From the NCBI GenBank assembly GCA_030710605.1, contig CP092884.1:15977483-16041482 (forward strand): a stretch of DNA of 64,000 bases. The letters are read 5' to 3'. A program made the translations under genes and the position numbers. This DNA comes from Cordylochernes scorpioides (taxonomy: Eukaryota; Arthropoda; Arachnida; Pseudoscorpiones; Chernetidae). Below are positions 32,861-43,360 of the stretch, in pieces. The notes under the pieces are model-generated. The model was not told the origin of the DNA. It saw nothing but the letters and a program-made list of their open reading frames with translations, and made no database searches. How positions within the stretch are numbered: position 1 is the stretch's first letter; every line of letters begins with the position of its first letter.

Positions 32861-34135
32861 ATAACTGCTCTGACGTGCTTCGAGGCTGAACAAAGAAAAG
32901 ACCCTAAAATTTGTAAATTGATAGAGGAAACAGAAAGATTTGGTGCCGAATCGAAAGGATATGAAATGTTAAAAGGAACCTTATACAAAAAGAATTTCGA
33001 CCCCCTGGGAAACCAACACCTTTTAGTTATTCCCAAGCACTTACGCTTAGAACTACTGAAAAGTTTACACGACGCTCCCACAGCAGGTCATCTTGGATTT
33101 TCGAAGACATATGAGAGAGTTAAAAATAAATATTTCTGGCCAGGACTTCTCCGGGACATACGGAAGTATGTCGCTCATTGTAAAGAGTGCCAAAGAAAGA
33201 AACAATCAACTCAAAAGCCACCCGGAATACTTAAGGCCATACCTCCTGCAACCTCCCCTTTTCAGAGAGTTGGAATGGACCTCCTTGGAAGATTTCCCCA
33301 GTCTGATAATGGTAATAAATGGATCATAGTCTGTACCGACTATCTTACTCGATTTGCCGTTACTAAAGCCTTACCCACAGGGGAAGCAAAAGAAGCAGCC
33401 AAGTTCTTAATGGAAGATGTTGTTCTCAAGCACGGAGCCCCCAGAGAAATCATCACGGACCGAGGACGAGTATTTCAATCCAAGTTGATTGCGGAACTCA
33501 CCAATCAATGCTCGTCGATACATCGGTTCACGACAGCGTATCATCCCCAGACGAATGGACTGACTGAGAGGTTAAACAAAACCTTAGCCAACATGATCGC
33601 TATGTATGTAAGTGTTGAACAGAAGGACTGGGACGTAATCCTGCCCTACGTCACGTTCGCCTACAACACGGCAAAACAAGATACGACAGGTTTTACCCCT
33701 TTTAAACTGATTCATGGACGCGAAGCCGAAACAACTGTAGACACTCTTTTCCCAAATCCGCATGAAGATCTCCAAGAGGATTACAGTCAGAAGATTGCCT
33801 CGCGAGTCGAAGAAACTAGGCAGCTAGCAAGATTAGAAACCTTGAAAGCCCCAGAAAAGGACAAGGCCAGATATGACTCAAAGCACGAGGCAATGGATTA
33901 CAACGTCGGTGACCTGGTATGGATTTTCATCCCGATAAGAAAGGTGGGACTCTCAGAAAAACTGATGAAAAGGTACTTCGGGCCATACAGGGTTACTCGG
34001 AAACTCTCTGACGTGACCTTCGAAGTTGAACCTGTGGACCAACCAACCAGGAGACGCAAAACAAGAGACCTGGTCCATGTACTGAAAATGAAACCCTACC
34101 ATGACCCTGAGGACCAAGCTGATCTGTTCAAGTGA
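32861..34135 (+). CDS. G1 integrase
   Basis: In phase with RT after one TGA. The HHCC zinc module (LHDAPTAGHLG...CKECQRKK, about 33065-33200) is followed by the DD35E core: RVGMDLLGRFPQ (D), IITDRGRVFQ (D) and PQTNGLTERLNKTLA (E). The C-terminal FGPYRVTRKL block is a GPY/F-type module. Integrase inserts the cDNA into the genome. It ends at TGA 34133-34135, shortly before a purine tract. Confidence 0.93.
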   Translation: MTALTCFEAEQRKDPKICKLIEETERFGAESKGYEMLKGTLYKKNFDPLGNQHLLVIPKHLRLELLKSLHDAPTAGHLGFSKTYERVKNKYFWPGLLRDIRKYVAHCKECQRKKQSTQKPPGILKAIPPATSPFQRVGMDLLGRFPQSDNGNKWIIVCTDYLTRFAVTKALPTGEAKEAAKFLMEDVVLKHGAPREIITDRGRVFQSKLIAELTNQCSSIHRFTTAYHPQTNGLTERLNKTLANMIAMYVSVEQKDWDVILPYVTFAYNTAKQDTTGFTPFKLIHGREAETTVDTLFPNPHEDLQEDYSQKIASRVEETRQLARLETLKAPEKDKARYDSKHEAMDYNVGDLVWIFIPIRKVGLSEKLMKRYFGPYRVTRKLSDVTFEVEPVDQPTRRRKTRDLVHVLKMKPYHDPEDQADLFK

Positions 34136-34161
34136 TAATTACAGCGGGACGCTGTTCATCT

Positions 34162-34355
34162 AGGAAGGGGGCAATGTCACTGAATAATTATTTTAAATAT
34201 TCTGTGGTATATCATCATTAATATTTGCATAGTCATCACCCCTTACCATTCTTGTATATTATTACTTGTAAATAATTTTTAGAAATAGTTTGGCATTTTA
34301 TAAATAAATTATTTTTACTTAAACTTTTTTTATACTCGTTATCACTACCGTGACA
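34162..34355 (+). repeat. G1 polypurine tract and 3' LTR
   Basis: AGGAAGGGGGCA (34163-34174) is a polypurine tract directly before the LTR (34175-34355), which looks identical to the 5' LTR. Confidence 0.95.
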
Positions 34356-35405
34356 ATATTGTACTTTACGAGGCAGACATTATGCCCTTAAAGGGTAGAA
34401 GAAGCTACAATCTGCCAAAATATATAAACAAAATCAAGAGTTATGAAAACAAACACAGAACATCCAATTGCATACTTAATTGGGAATCCAATATAAGACT
34501 CAAAAAAGAAGGCCCTCTCCACCTGGCCAAAAGAAATGGATTTTTAAAATATAAAGTGGTAATTTATTATATTTAGCAGAAAAAATATCCCCATGCGAAT
34601 CACTAACAAAATGTTATTTTTAATGCCACTTTAAATGAACCCACTAACAAACAATACCAAAATCCAGAATACTTAAAACAATTATCATTAGAAATAATTA
34701 ATATAAAATTCCTAAAAATGTAATAACTATCTATACCGATGGTAGCAGAGACGAGTTGGGACACACTGACAGTGACTCTCTCATTAAAACCACAAATGGC
34801 AATGAGAAAATAAACAGAAGAAACCCGGATTTTTGCTGTCTTCAGATCAGAACTTATAGCCTTCTATGAAGCCTTAAAATCCATCAGAAACACTAAACAT
34901 CACGATATATGGATTCTTACTGATAGTAGAAGGGCAATACAACACTTGAGTCACACAAGGGAACTTAGAGACAAAGTAATCAGGAACATAATTGGTTATC
35001 TCCAAAAACTCTCAATACCTCAAAAATTCACCTTCAATGGATACCCTTACATGTTAGCATTGAAGGCAATGAAGCTGATGATGCGCTAGCGAAAAAAAAG
35101 GCACAAAAGAAACCTTGCTACAGAAAAATAAACTTACTTTTAAAGAAATAGAAACAGTAGCCAAAACAAAAATAAACAAGAAATGGAGGATCCCACCTAA
35201 GCACAGTTGGTACACCCTAGAAGCAGATGGCCACCCAGACCTTTCGGTCCACAAGCCGGCATCCGAAGCATGCACTTCGCTGCTATTCTGTTCAACTCAT
35301 AAGCCAAGTAACGATATCCAAGCTAGTGCTTGGACATTGTACCTGGAAACACCACCTCCCAGACAACGTGTCTGGAAGGATTTCTATACCGGTGGCCTTT
35401 AATCA
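34356..35405 (+). pseudogene. LINE-B continuation: RT end and RNase H
   Basis: It resumes the LINE-B frame directly (VLYEADIMPLKGRRSYNL). A broken RNase H follows (TIYTDGSRDELG; LQWIPLHVSIEGNEADDALA in another phase, 35030-35090). The C-terminal part includes KLVLGHCTWKHHLPD-like sequence near 35320. Several frameshifts occur. It ends near 35405, where minus-strand LINE-C 3' sequence begins. Confidence 0.7.
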
Positions 35406-35772
35406 CAGCAAAAGAGGACACTATCTACTGTGTCCAGCAGGGACCGCGGGGAGGCGGCCCCCGGTCGACTCTGTTCACTAACAGCTGAGGAAAAGCTCAG
35501 CTGCCACGTCGTGGGCTTTCTCAAGAAGCTTGCTGTGATTTCTCAGCAGCTTACTCTCGATCGCGCCCCTCGCCCTCCTTCTCTCTTCCTGCACACCCAC
35601 TACCCTCGGACAATCCAAGACGTAGTGGCGTGCATCCACATCCCTTTCTTCATAGACGCAATCAGGGTTTCTCTTAATTTTAAATCTGTGGAGACTCCTG
35701 GGAAAGGGCCCATGTCCCGAACTACCCTAATGAATTAGTGGGAGATTACCTTACAGAGGTACTTGGGTGTTG

Positions 35773-36438
35773 TTACCCAATTGAATATATCACTCTCCCC
35801 TTCACACTGTTCCTCCATCTGTCCAACCATAAGTCCTGGACGTGTCCCCTGATCCTCCTATAAACTTCTTTCTTGGTCACTGGGGTCCTCAGCGATCTAT
35901 CTCTAAAGCATCCTGCCTTAGTGAGCCTGTCTGCGAACTCATTACCTTCGATGAGGCTGTGTCTCCTAACCCAATAGAGCTCCGGAGCCCGCGCTGTCAT
36001 CTCCAGCTCCTGGATTATTTGATGCGCGAGTTGCCCTTTCACCAGATTGATGGCGACGAGGGCCGACATACAATCTGAATAGAGGCGGTCCGGGCTGAAG
36101 TTCTTCTCGGCACACACTCTGAGGGCTACCCTGATCGCAACCAGCTCGGCTGAAAAGACCAATTCGTCCACTCTGAGTGTTAAGCTTTCTTGGAAGATCA
36201 GCTCTCCATTAGTGAAAATCACTACTTCAGCTCCAGTATTGGTTCCAGACTTACTACCATCAGTGAAAACCACCGTGCCAATCCCTGTCTGCCCTCCAGG
36301 ACTCCAATTCCACTTTGGCAACCACTGCGGAGGCTTCCTTGGGTCCCTCTTCCATTCCAGGGCACCCGCTTCAAGTCCCAGGGCATCTTCCCTGTTCTTC
36401 CAGATCTTCTGTCCGATGGTCTCCTCCTCTAGTTTCAA
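35773..36438 (-). pseudogene. LINE-C RNase H domain
   Basis: TVVFTDGSKSGTNTGAEVVI, VFSAELVAIRVALRV, RLYSDCMSALVAIN and ELYWVRRHSLIEGNEFADRL are the four RNase H motifs (D, E, D and the H/NE block) in order. It is in phase with the upstream RT linker except for a TGA at about 36439. 221 codons. Confidence 0.88.
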
Positions 36439-37759
36439 TCACAGGGGAATAAGCCCAGCGAGGACCAAAAAGGCCTCACTGCTGGTAGTGCGATATCCCC
36501 CTGTGATTCTGAGTGCCGCTGTCCTCTGCACGCTCTCTAGAGTTTTTGCCACCTTCTGATCCCTGTTATAGCAGGATTGGCTCGACACAGGAGAGGCAGA
36601 GGTTCCTAAAAATAGTACCCTCCTTCTCCCCCCCCCCCCGTTGAGAGCCAACCAGGACAGGCCTGCACAACGCCTCCCTGCCTCTCGCCACCATCTCCTC
36701 CGCCTGGTATTGCCAACCCATCTTGTCATCAATGACCACCCCCATGACTACCCTCCGTCCTTTCATCCGGATAGCCGGATTGTGCTCCCATTTGATCCCT
36801 TTCCTTTTAGTTCTTATGTCCCTAGGTTTAAAGCTGAGGGCTTTAGTTTTGGAGACATTGACCTTAAGGCCAGAGTCATGGGCCCAATTCGAGAGGATTT
36901 GGAGAGAAGCTTCAACACACTTCTCAGCTTTCGCTCTTGAAGCAGCCTCAATGATGAGGAACTGGTCGTCAGCATAGAGAACCAGCCTGGCTCCCTCAGG
37001 GAGCTCCTCCTGGAAAACGGTGTTTACCAGGATATTCCACAGAATAGGTCCGCAGCAAGAGCCCTGGGGGCAACCCCTAGCACAGTTTCTTTCCAACTTC
37101 CGCCCACCAAAACTGAGGCTAATCCGTCTATCCCTCAGGAAGTAACGAACCAAGCTGCACAAATTATCAGGACAACCCATGTTCATCAAATTTCTCATCA
37201 GCTTGTTCCAGCTCATGGAGTTGAACGCACCATCAATGTCCAGGGCCACGAAAAGAACCCAAGCACCCTTATTTAAGCCCATCTCAACCCCCTCTAACAC
37301 CTCGTTCAGAGCTGTGGTTGTGGAGTTCCCTTCCCTAAAACCTCGTTGGAAAGAGGAAAGGAGCTCATTACTCTCTAGCCAGTGCTTCAGTCGCTGAGCT
37401 AGTAGGCTATCCAGGACCATACCTAGACACACTAGTAAAGAAAGCGGACGATAATCATTAGGAGAATTACCCTTTCTACCAGACTTTTCGAGAAGCACTA
37501 CTCGAGCAACCTTCCATGCCTCAGGAAAAGTACCAGTGTCCAGACACCTATTGAAAAACCTGGCAAGAAGTGATGGGTGCATTCTTAACAGGGCTTTCAC
37601 GACCGTGTTATCGATCCCTTCGGGACCAAGAGATTTCCTTTTCCCGAACTTGAAAGCCGTCAGTTTCACCTCATTCTCAGAAAGGGGCGGATCCACCAAA
37701 CCACAAGTGGTCAGAGAGATCTCGTCCTCTGGTTCCTCGTTTCCGAAGTGCCGATCCAA
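36439..37759 (-). pseudogene. LINE-C reverse transcriptase
   Basis: Motifs: GKRKSLGPEGIDNTVVKALL, NDYRPLSLLVCLG, FQRGFREGNSTTTALNEV, ALDIDGAFNSMSW, CARGCPQGSCCGPILWN and LVLYADDQFLI (catalytic YADD near 36980-36990). The FNSMSW and RGCPQGSCCGP wording is typical of the R1 clade. The frame ends at 36566, and the following block (VAKTLESVQRTAALRITGGY) is in another phase, so one frameshift lies near 36570. Confidence 0.88.
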
Positions 37760-37760
37760 G

Positions 37761-40228
37761 TTGTTTTTATTTTATCTTCTGCTTTCAAGCGAGAAGGTCT
37801 AGAACACATTCTCTCTGAATTTTCTCATTGTTGGTGAATGAAACAGCACCAGTGATTATTTTGGCCGCTTTTGCTTGAACACTGTCTAGTCTTACTTTTA
37901 GTGATGAGCTTGAGGGAGCCCAGACCGGTGTTGCATATTCCATTATCGGCCTTATTAAGGTGGTATATGTTGTTCTGAGAATTCTGGGTTTTTCTTCCCA
38001 ATTTGTTCCACATAGCCATCTCAGAATGTTTAGTTTTCTGGTAGCTATATTTGAGGTGCTAATTATGTGTTTTGAAAATTCCAATTTCTCATCAATGGCA
38101 GTTAAAATAATTTTATTGCCATCTTGTCAATACATGCAAAGTGCACAGTCTGCACTATTTAAAAAAGATAATATGCATTATATACACTATGTACAATGAA
38201 TATGGCGCCTCTGCCAGCGCTGCAGAGTTTGGTGGAGAATCGCCAGTGGTTCTCCAGCAACACCACGCATTTTGCGATCTACGATGAAAACGTAGATCGC
38301 GGACTTCGCCGCTTAGGAGATGGTGATGGCGTGGTCCTCGAGACCAACTGGAAAGATCCAGGACTGCAGTATCACACCTAGGTATTTTGGATTTCTAATT
38401 TTATCAATTATTTGTTTGTTTATGCTTATTTTGTGGTTATATTTATGCCTTTTTCCCTGTCAGTGGAGAAGACGCATAGGTTTGGTTGTATTGGGTTTAT
38501 GGTCATTTGGAGTTCCATTGCCCACTTCTCCAGTCCTCTCATTGATGTGTTCAGTATTTTTTACGATTTTTCTATGTTGCTACTTGTGTGCCATATGGCT
38601 ATATCGTCTGCATAACATGCAACTTTTGAGTCTTCAGTGAGGTAAGGATGGATGTCGTTAATATATAGCAGATAGAGTAGAGGACTGAGCACAGATCCCT
38701 GAGTTACACCAGCCCATGTTCTGCCTTCCTTGGAAAATTCTCCATTGACCCAAACCTTTAACCTTTTTCCCCTTAAGAAGTCTGCAATCCAGGTTAAGGT
38801 TTTTCCTCTTACTCCGATGTTGTGCAGCTTTTCACGTAATTTCTCCCTCCATACTCGATCAAAAGCTGAGGTCATATGAGGGAATATAGCCGTGGTCTTC
38901 TTTGGCGGTTTTTCCTGGAAAGAATCTATTATTGATTGACAGAGGTAGAACAGTTGATCAGTCGTACAGTGCTGACATCTATAGACAGTTTGGTAGAAGT
39001 TTATTTTATTATTGTTAGTGAGCCAGACTATGAGCCTAGAGTGGATATTTCGTTCTGTTATTTTACAAAGTATGCTGGTGAGAGCAATTGGCCGATATTT
39101 CTTGGATTCCTTGGCATCTTTGTTTGGTTTCAGTATTGGCACAGTAATTGATATCTTCTATTCCTTTGGTAGTTTACCAGTTTACCATGAAATGTTTAGT
39201 ATTCGTAGGAGTTGTTTATTAGCTTTGTCTTCAAAGTGTTTAATCATTTGACCAAACATTAGATTATCTCTTGGTGACCTCTTGGATTTTTTTATTGATG
39301 AGTTTAGCTCATTCAGTGTGAAGTCTTTCGAGAAAATATCTTGTTGATGGAAGTTTCTTGCTTGTTTAACTAACTGGTTTATATTATTTTTAGAGTCCTG
39401 TCTTCATTCGTATATTTGAGTATGGAAGTGCTTGAAAGATATTCAGCAATTATGTTAGCCATCTGTTTGTTCTCGTTTTATCGCTGTTCTATTCATATCG
39501 GTTAGAGTATTGGAGGATTGGTGTTGGTTTTGATTGTTTTCTAACACTCTAATCATATTCCAGTGTTGGCTGTCCTTTCTTGGATCCATTTTTTCGCAGA
39601 AATCTGCCATTTTTCTTGTTTGCATATCCAAATTTCTCTTTCTTCTTTCTCTTTTCTTCTGTTTTATTTTTTAAAGAAGTTCATTGATATTGTCTCTCTC
39701 TGAAATCATTGCCTCGATGTTGTGGTTCTTCCAGTGAGGTATCCGCAGGTCTTTACGTCTACCTCTAGGTATCGATGCTTTTGCAGCTTTTGATATATTC
39801 GAAGAGAAGTTTTCCAAGTTTTTGCCAAGCGTTCTGTAATTCAATTTTTCGTTGCACAGTTCTTCAAGCTTTTCTGTGATTTTTTTCAAGTCAGCTTTCC
39901 TAAAGTTCCATGTTCTTTTATTCTATTGGACATTCTCAATTTTGAAGTTTAGGGTTGTTAAAATTCGTCTGTGGTCACTGATTGCACCTCTCAGGATTTT
40001 CCATTGTGTTGTGGATGCGATGTTGAAATTTATCGCTGTGATGTCTATTGCGGATTCTGTGCCTGTGGACTTGGATAGATAGGTGTTCTCTCCCTTATTT
40101 AATGGTGTAAGGTCGAGGTCGGTGACCTTTGTTATCCTGGACAGATGATCCCCAAGTTGAACTTTTGGCGTTAAAATCGCCGTGTATGATTGTGATATCC
40201 GAAGAGGCTTCCCTTAATGTCTCTATTG
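37761..40228 (-). pseudogene. LINE-A EN-RT pieces (in Elt1)
   Basis: On the minus strand: EN core ITIIHGDFNAKSSTWGS (about 40195-40140), RT frames with KYRPIALTSILCKIT and FLRGKRLKVWVNGEF, then GVTQGSVLSPLLYLLYIND and VACYADDIAIWH (39142-38561; ADD catalytic motif), then LIRPIMEYATPVWAPSSSSL (38084-37785). LINE-A here has no gypsy at the CTATATATTAAC site where G2 sits in Elt2 and Elt3. It is cut at 37761 by LINE-C and carries the insert at 38098-38374. Many frameshifts. Confidence 0.88.
38098..38374 (+). mobile_element. Unknown dispersed repeat with short ORF (copy 1)
   Basis: It interrupts LINE-A between the bases encoding YLGVIL and DEKLEFSKHI. The plus strand encodes MAPLPALQSLVENRQWFSS, then GDGDGVVLETNWKDPGLQ. 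A second, inverted copy with about 85% similar protein wording is at 48363-48560. Both copies share the leader TATGTACAATGA(A/T)TATGGCGCCTCT. I do not recognise the protein. A gag N-terminus or captured exon are possibilities. Confidence 0.6.
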
Positions 40229-40971
40229 TGTGTACCCATACAAAATTCAAAGATATAACGAGCTGAAAGTTGGCGATTTTGAGATGCGTCAAGAATTCGC
40301 TGCATGGGTTTTCCGGCAAATTGATAGTCATGAAAACTGGCTGTCGAATTTTCTGTGGACAGATGATGCTCACGTTTCTCTAAACGGAGAATTTAACATT
40401 CAAAACAGCCGCTTTTGGGCAACAGAAAACCCTAGGATTTTTACAGAAATGCCACTTTATCAGCCTAGAGTTACAGTTTTGTGTGGATTCACTTCTTCTT
40501 TTATTATTGGGCCATTTTTCTTTGAAAAATCAATGGAAGAACTTTTAAAACCGTTTTTGTAACTGGTGAACGTTATGTTCAACTTTTGAGAGAAAAGGAT
40601 ATTCCCATATTGCAGGGAAAAAGCACTAAGCGAAATAACATTCATGAAAGTTGGAGGACCTCCTCATATCTCCCGTGGTGCCAAACAATTGCTGAAGGAT
40701 ACGTTCAGTGAAATTCGTGGGATAAGTCGCCATATACCAGTGGCCTCCAAGATCACCAGACTTGACGCCTTGCGATTTTTGTTTATGGGGGTACATTAAA
40801 TCGTGTGTTTATCGATGCTGGCCTACCATATTGGCCATGTTGAAGGCTTCTATCAGATGGAACGTTTTATCAATTTCAACAGATATGTTATTTAATGCTG
40901 TCCATTCTGTCATTTATCGTCTGCAGGCGGTGATTGAGAATGAAGGGTGCTACATTGAGCAAGGATTGTGA
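40229..40971 (+). pseudogene. Composite-transposon transposase, N-terminally truncated (Elt1)
   Basis: The reading starts inside the protein (FEMRQEFAAWVFRQID), has the first catalytic block (FLWTDDAHVSLNGEFNIQN) and GFTSSFIIGPFFFEKSMEEL, and then changes phase at about 40560. MKVGGPPHISRGAKQLLK and SPDLTPCDFCLWGYIKSC follow, with the tail ending at TGA 40969-40971. The residue at the second catalytic D position reads V (QD to KV), an inactivating change. The DNA-binding region is deleted. Confidence 0.8.
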
Positions 40972-41465
40972 CCTAATACAAGAGAGAAGGCAGTTACCTC
41001 ATGTGTTATATAGGCTGCCATGTATTATATTATCTACCAATATTTTGCAGCTCTTTGTGTTGGGATATGGGGATAATAAATGCTGTCCTCACATCTTGAC
41101 TTTTTTTTTTGTGAACAGTAATTTTTTGTTTGTCATTTGCTCACATATTATGTCGTGCAAACCAGAGTGTTATAACTTCTCGAATAACACTGGTGCACAC
41201 AATTTTTCTCCTTATGTTTAGTTTTTCGCTTTTCGCTCATTAGAAGAAATAGCATAAGGAATATTTTCTGTTCACCAATAACTTTAGAAATTTTGTGCAA
41301 AAAAATAATACAAAATGATTTTACTAACACGTTTTTCAACGCAAAAGGTCGATTCAAAAAATATTTTTATTTGAGGGGACACATTCTTTAAAATTGTGTA
41401 CAGTATGAGAGAGAGTTGAATTAAAAATATTAGAAATTTATTATCTAAAATATCATTTTTTTTTG
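40972..41465 (+). other. Elt1 3' non-coding region
   Basis: Matches the non-coding region after the transposase in Elt3 (46640-47040) and, inverted, in Elt2 (54840-55240). It includes an AGTGTTATAACTTCTCGAATAAC block. No coding content. Confidence 0.7.
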
Positions 41466-41858
41466 CTACATGTTTTAATTTGCATTTACCTATTTTACAT
41501 ATCTCTGATTGTATTTAAAAATTGTTAACCAATTCTTCATACTTTTTGCGAAGTGGTGTTTTATTAATTTGTTATTTGATGTTATTAGGGTTCTTTCCTG
41601 GTATTCAAAACGGAAAAATACGTGTCGATCAGTTATATTTTTCAATTTATCAAACAATTTGGCCGCTGAATCTCTGATTCTGGTAGAGCGCCATCTAGCG
41701 AATAAAGTTGTAACTAAAATCAATTTCGAATTTTTCATTATTTGCCATAAAAAATCCCATTGCATCCTGAACACAATGGTGTTTACCGCATTGCTCTAGC
41801 GCAAATATTCGCGGAGTTATTAATTTTTAAAATAGTGCGGGACTTTTGGATCACCCTG
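41466..41858 (-). repeat. Elt1 right terminal inverted repeat
   Basis: Inverse of the 25574 end. Carries the shared AAAATAGTGCGGGACTTTTGG variant and ends CCCTG before TA. Confidence 0.9.
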
Positions 41859-41860
41859 TA

Positions 41861-42379
41861 TTTAAATATATTTCTATTATATTCATTATTTAAAATTTTA
41901 ATGCCAAACAATATAGAATAATCAAGTTTCAACTGCTTAAGCCATTCTCTTCCTAATAAAATTACCTGGAATTTTTCATTTACAACTATTAATCGTAAAT
42001 ATTGGTTGGCTTCTTTTACAAAAACATTTCTTTGATCTATAATCTCTATTGATTTACCACAAAAGGATTTTAATCTTAAATTTATTGGAAATAATCTTTT
42101 ACCTTGCCAATAATTCTTATAAATATCTTTAGGTATTAACGTAACTTGACTTCCTGTATCTATTGTAAAGCACAAAGAATAATCACCTACTGTTAAATTT
42201 ATTGTGGCATCAGTTTCGCCCTGTACAGAATATATAGAGTCCTCTTGTACAAATTTACATCCCCACATTCTTTTACTAGCTTTGCAGACCCTACTTAAAT
42301 GACCCAGTTTATTACATTTTAAAACAAGTCTTTGTTCTATGAGGTAAAACAGATGCCACGTGTGAATGTCTTTCACCAC
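41861..42379 (-). pseudogene. G2 nucleocapsid end and protease
   Basis: KCNKLGHLSRVCK is the second half of a zinc knuckle, and LCFTIDTGSQVTLIP holds the DTG active site of a retropepsin, followed by FQVILLGREWLKQLKLDY. It runs into the Elt1 end at 41860, and RT resumes at 25571, with a phase difference by eye. The frame near 42330 changes phase toward gag. Confidence 0.82.
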
Positions 42380-42399
42380 ATCTATAACACACTATTTTG

Positions 42400-43220
42400 C
42401 CTTTGCCACTTTGCCTGAAAGGCCTATACTGCGCCGTACTATTATTGTACTCACCCTTTTTATCCTTTCAATTCACAGGGGATATCTTGGCCACTAATTT
42501 ATCTTGTAATTCTCTTGTATTTATCTCTGCCAATTCGAACGAGATCGCCACTGCAAAAACTTTATCCAGGGTGACATCGTCGTTCTCTTGTACTAGCTTC
42601 TTTTGCAGGATTTCCGACTTGATTCCAGCCACAAAACGGTCTCGCATCATGGTTCCCAACATATCGACGAAATTACAATTTATTTCCAAATGTTTCAATT
42701 CTCTAAGATATTCCGAAATTGATTCTCCTTCCTGTTGAATTCTCTTTAAAAATCTGCATAGCTGTGGTATCACTTTCTTCTTTGGATCCAAATGCAGCTT
42801 AATTCTTTGAATGATAGTATCATAGGGTTGATCTTTCATTAGACCGGGAAGAAAATGTCGTTTCCCTGCTTCAAAGTTTCAGAATCTGGTAGCGAGGTAA
42901 AAATCAGCACTTTAATCTCCTCCTTCAGATGCCAAAAAGAGCCTCATATTTTTGTACAAAAAGATCGAAGTGTCCTCCACTGGGCTATAGCATCTAAAAG
43001 GTACTATTAACTTTGAACTTGTCATGCTGATATTTTCTACTCCTCTGTTTTCTTGATCCAGATAGTTTAAAATATGTAATCTTAACCCATTTTCCTATTT
43101 TTCCTCTCCATAATCCGAGAGTCAGATTTGTTTAAAAGATGTAGTTGTTATACTTGAATAGACGCCGTTTTCCTCAGCTTTTTACTGGCTCTGTAGATCG
43201 CGCATCCTCGTCGCCACTTT
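42400..43220 (-). pseudogene. G2 gag and leader
   Basis: The 42839-42468 frame reads LCRFLKRIQQEGESISEYLR, KHLEINCNFVDMLGTMMRDR and FVAGIKSEILQKKLVQE, the capsid-type Gag wording of K02A2.6-like gypsy elements. Upstream to 43200, broken frames probably hold the Gag N-terminus. Just after the LTR, AAAGTGGCGACGAGGATGCG is the likely primer-binding region. Confidence 0.75.
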
Positions 43221-43360
43221 TGTTGTGTCGTAATTAGATGTACAAGAGCTCAAACTTGACCATGGCCAACAACAAATGTCCAATTTATATATACATATAT
43301 TTTCACATAATGAGGCTTTAAATAATACAAATAATCTTCATCTATTTACATAAACAAGGG
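43221..43360 (-). repeat. G2 5' LTR
   Basis: On the minus strand it runs from CCTTGTTTATGTAAATAG to GACACAACA. Compared with the solo LTR at 58529-58700 it lacks about 30 bp in the middle. It follows TTAAC of LINE-A (43361-43365), the same target as the solo LTR. Confidence 0.8.

Larger units (their letters stand above)
29180..34355 (+). mobile_element. G1: near-intact Ty3/gypsy retrotransposon
   Basis: Length is 5,176 bp, with 181-bp LTRs that look identical base for base (29180-29360 and 34175-34355), TGTCAC/GTGACA tips, and target duplication ATAT (29176-29179 and 34356-34359). It encodes gag, protease, RT-RNase H and integrase in the standard gypsy order. No env is present. Identical LTRs mean a very recent insertion. 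Three frame breaks occur in pol, and two may be programmed shifts. Confidence 0.97.
35406..37760 (-). mobile_element. LINE-C: R1-like non-LTR retrotransposon, 5'-truncated
   Basis: Minus-strand order: RT (37759-36566), linker (to 36439), RNase H (36438-35773), and a C-terminal zinc-like region (about 35650-35560), then a GC-rich 3' end. It is clearly GC-richer than the surrounding DNA and less decayed, with one frameshift and one in-frame stop in the pol frame. It is inserted in LINE-A at about 37761. Endonuclease is absent, so it is 5'-truncated. Confidence 0.8.
25574..41858 (-). mobile_element. Elt1: second copy of the composite transposon, inserted in G2
   Basis: The ends (CAGGGTGATCCAAAAGTCCC at 25574, inverse at 41858) are flanked by TA (25572-25573 and 41859-41860). 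Both ends share GCACTATTTTAAAAATT, whereas the other copies have GCACAACTTTAAAAATT, which supports pairing these two as one element. Content: LINE-A (minus), invaded by LINE-C and LINE-B (with G1), then a truncated transposase (plus). The EN N-terminus and transposase N-terminus are deleted at about 40228. Confidence 0.85.
22652..43360 (-). mobile_element. G2: decayed Ty3/gypsy element split by Elt1
   Basis: On the minus strand the order is 5' LTR (43360-43221), gag, protease, then a 16.3-kb interruption (Elt1), RT, RNase H, integrase and a truncated 3' LTR (22809-22652). Without the interruption it is about 4.4 kb. Motifs resemble the K02A2.6-like gypsy group. Frames are broken in many places, so it is inactive. 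The target in LINE-A is TTAAC. Confidence 0.8.
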
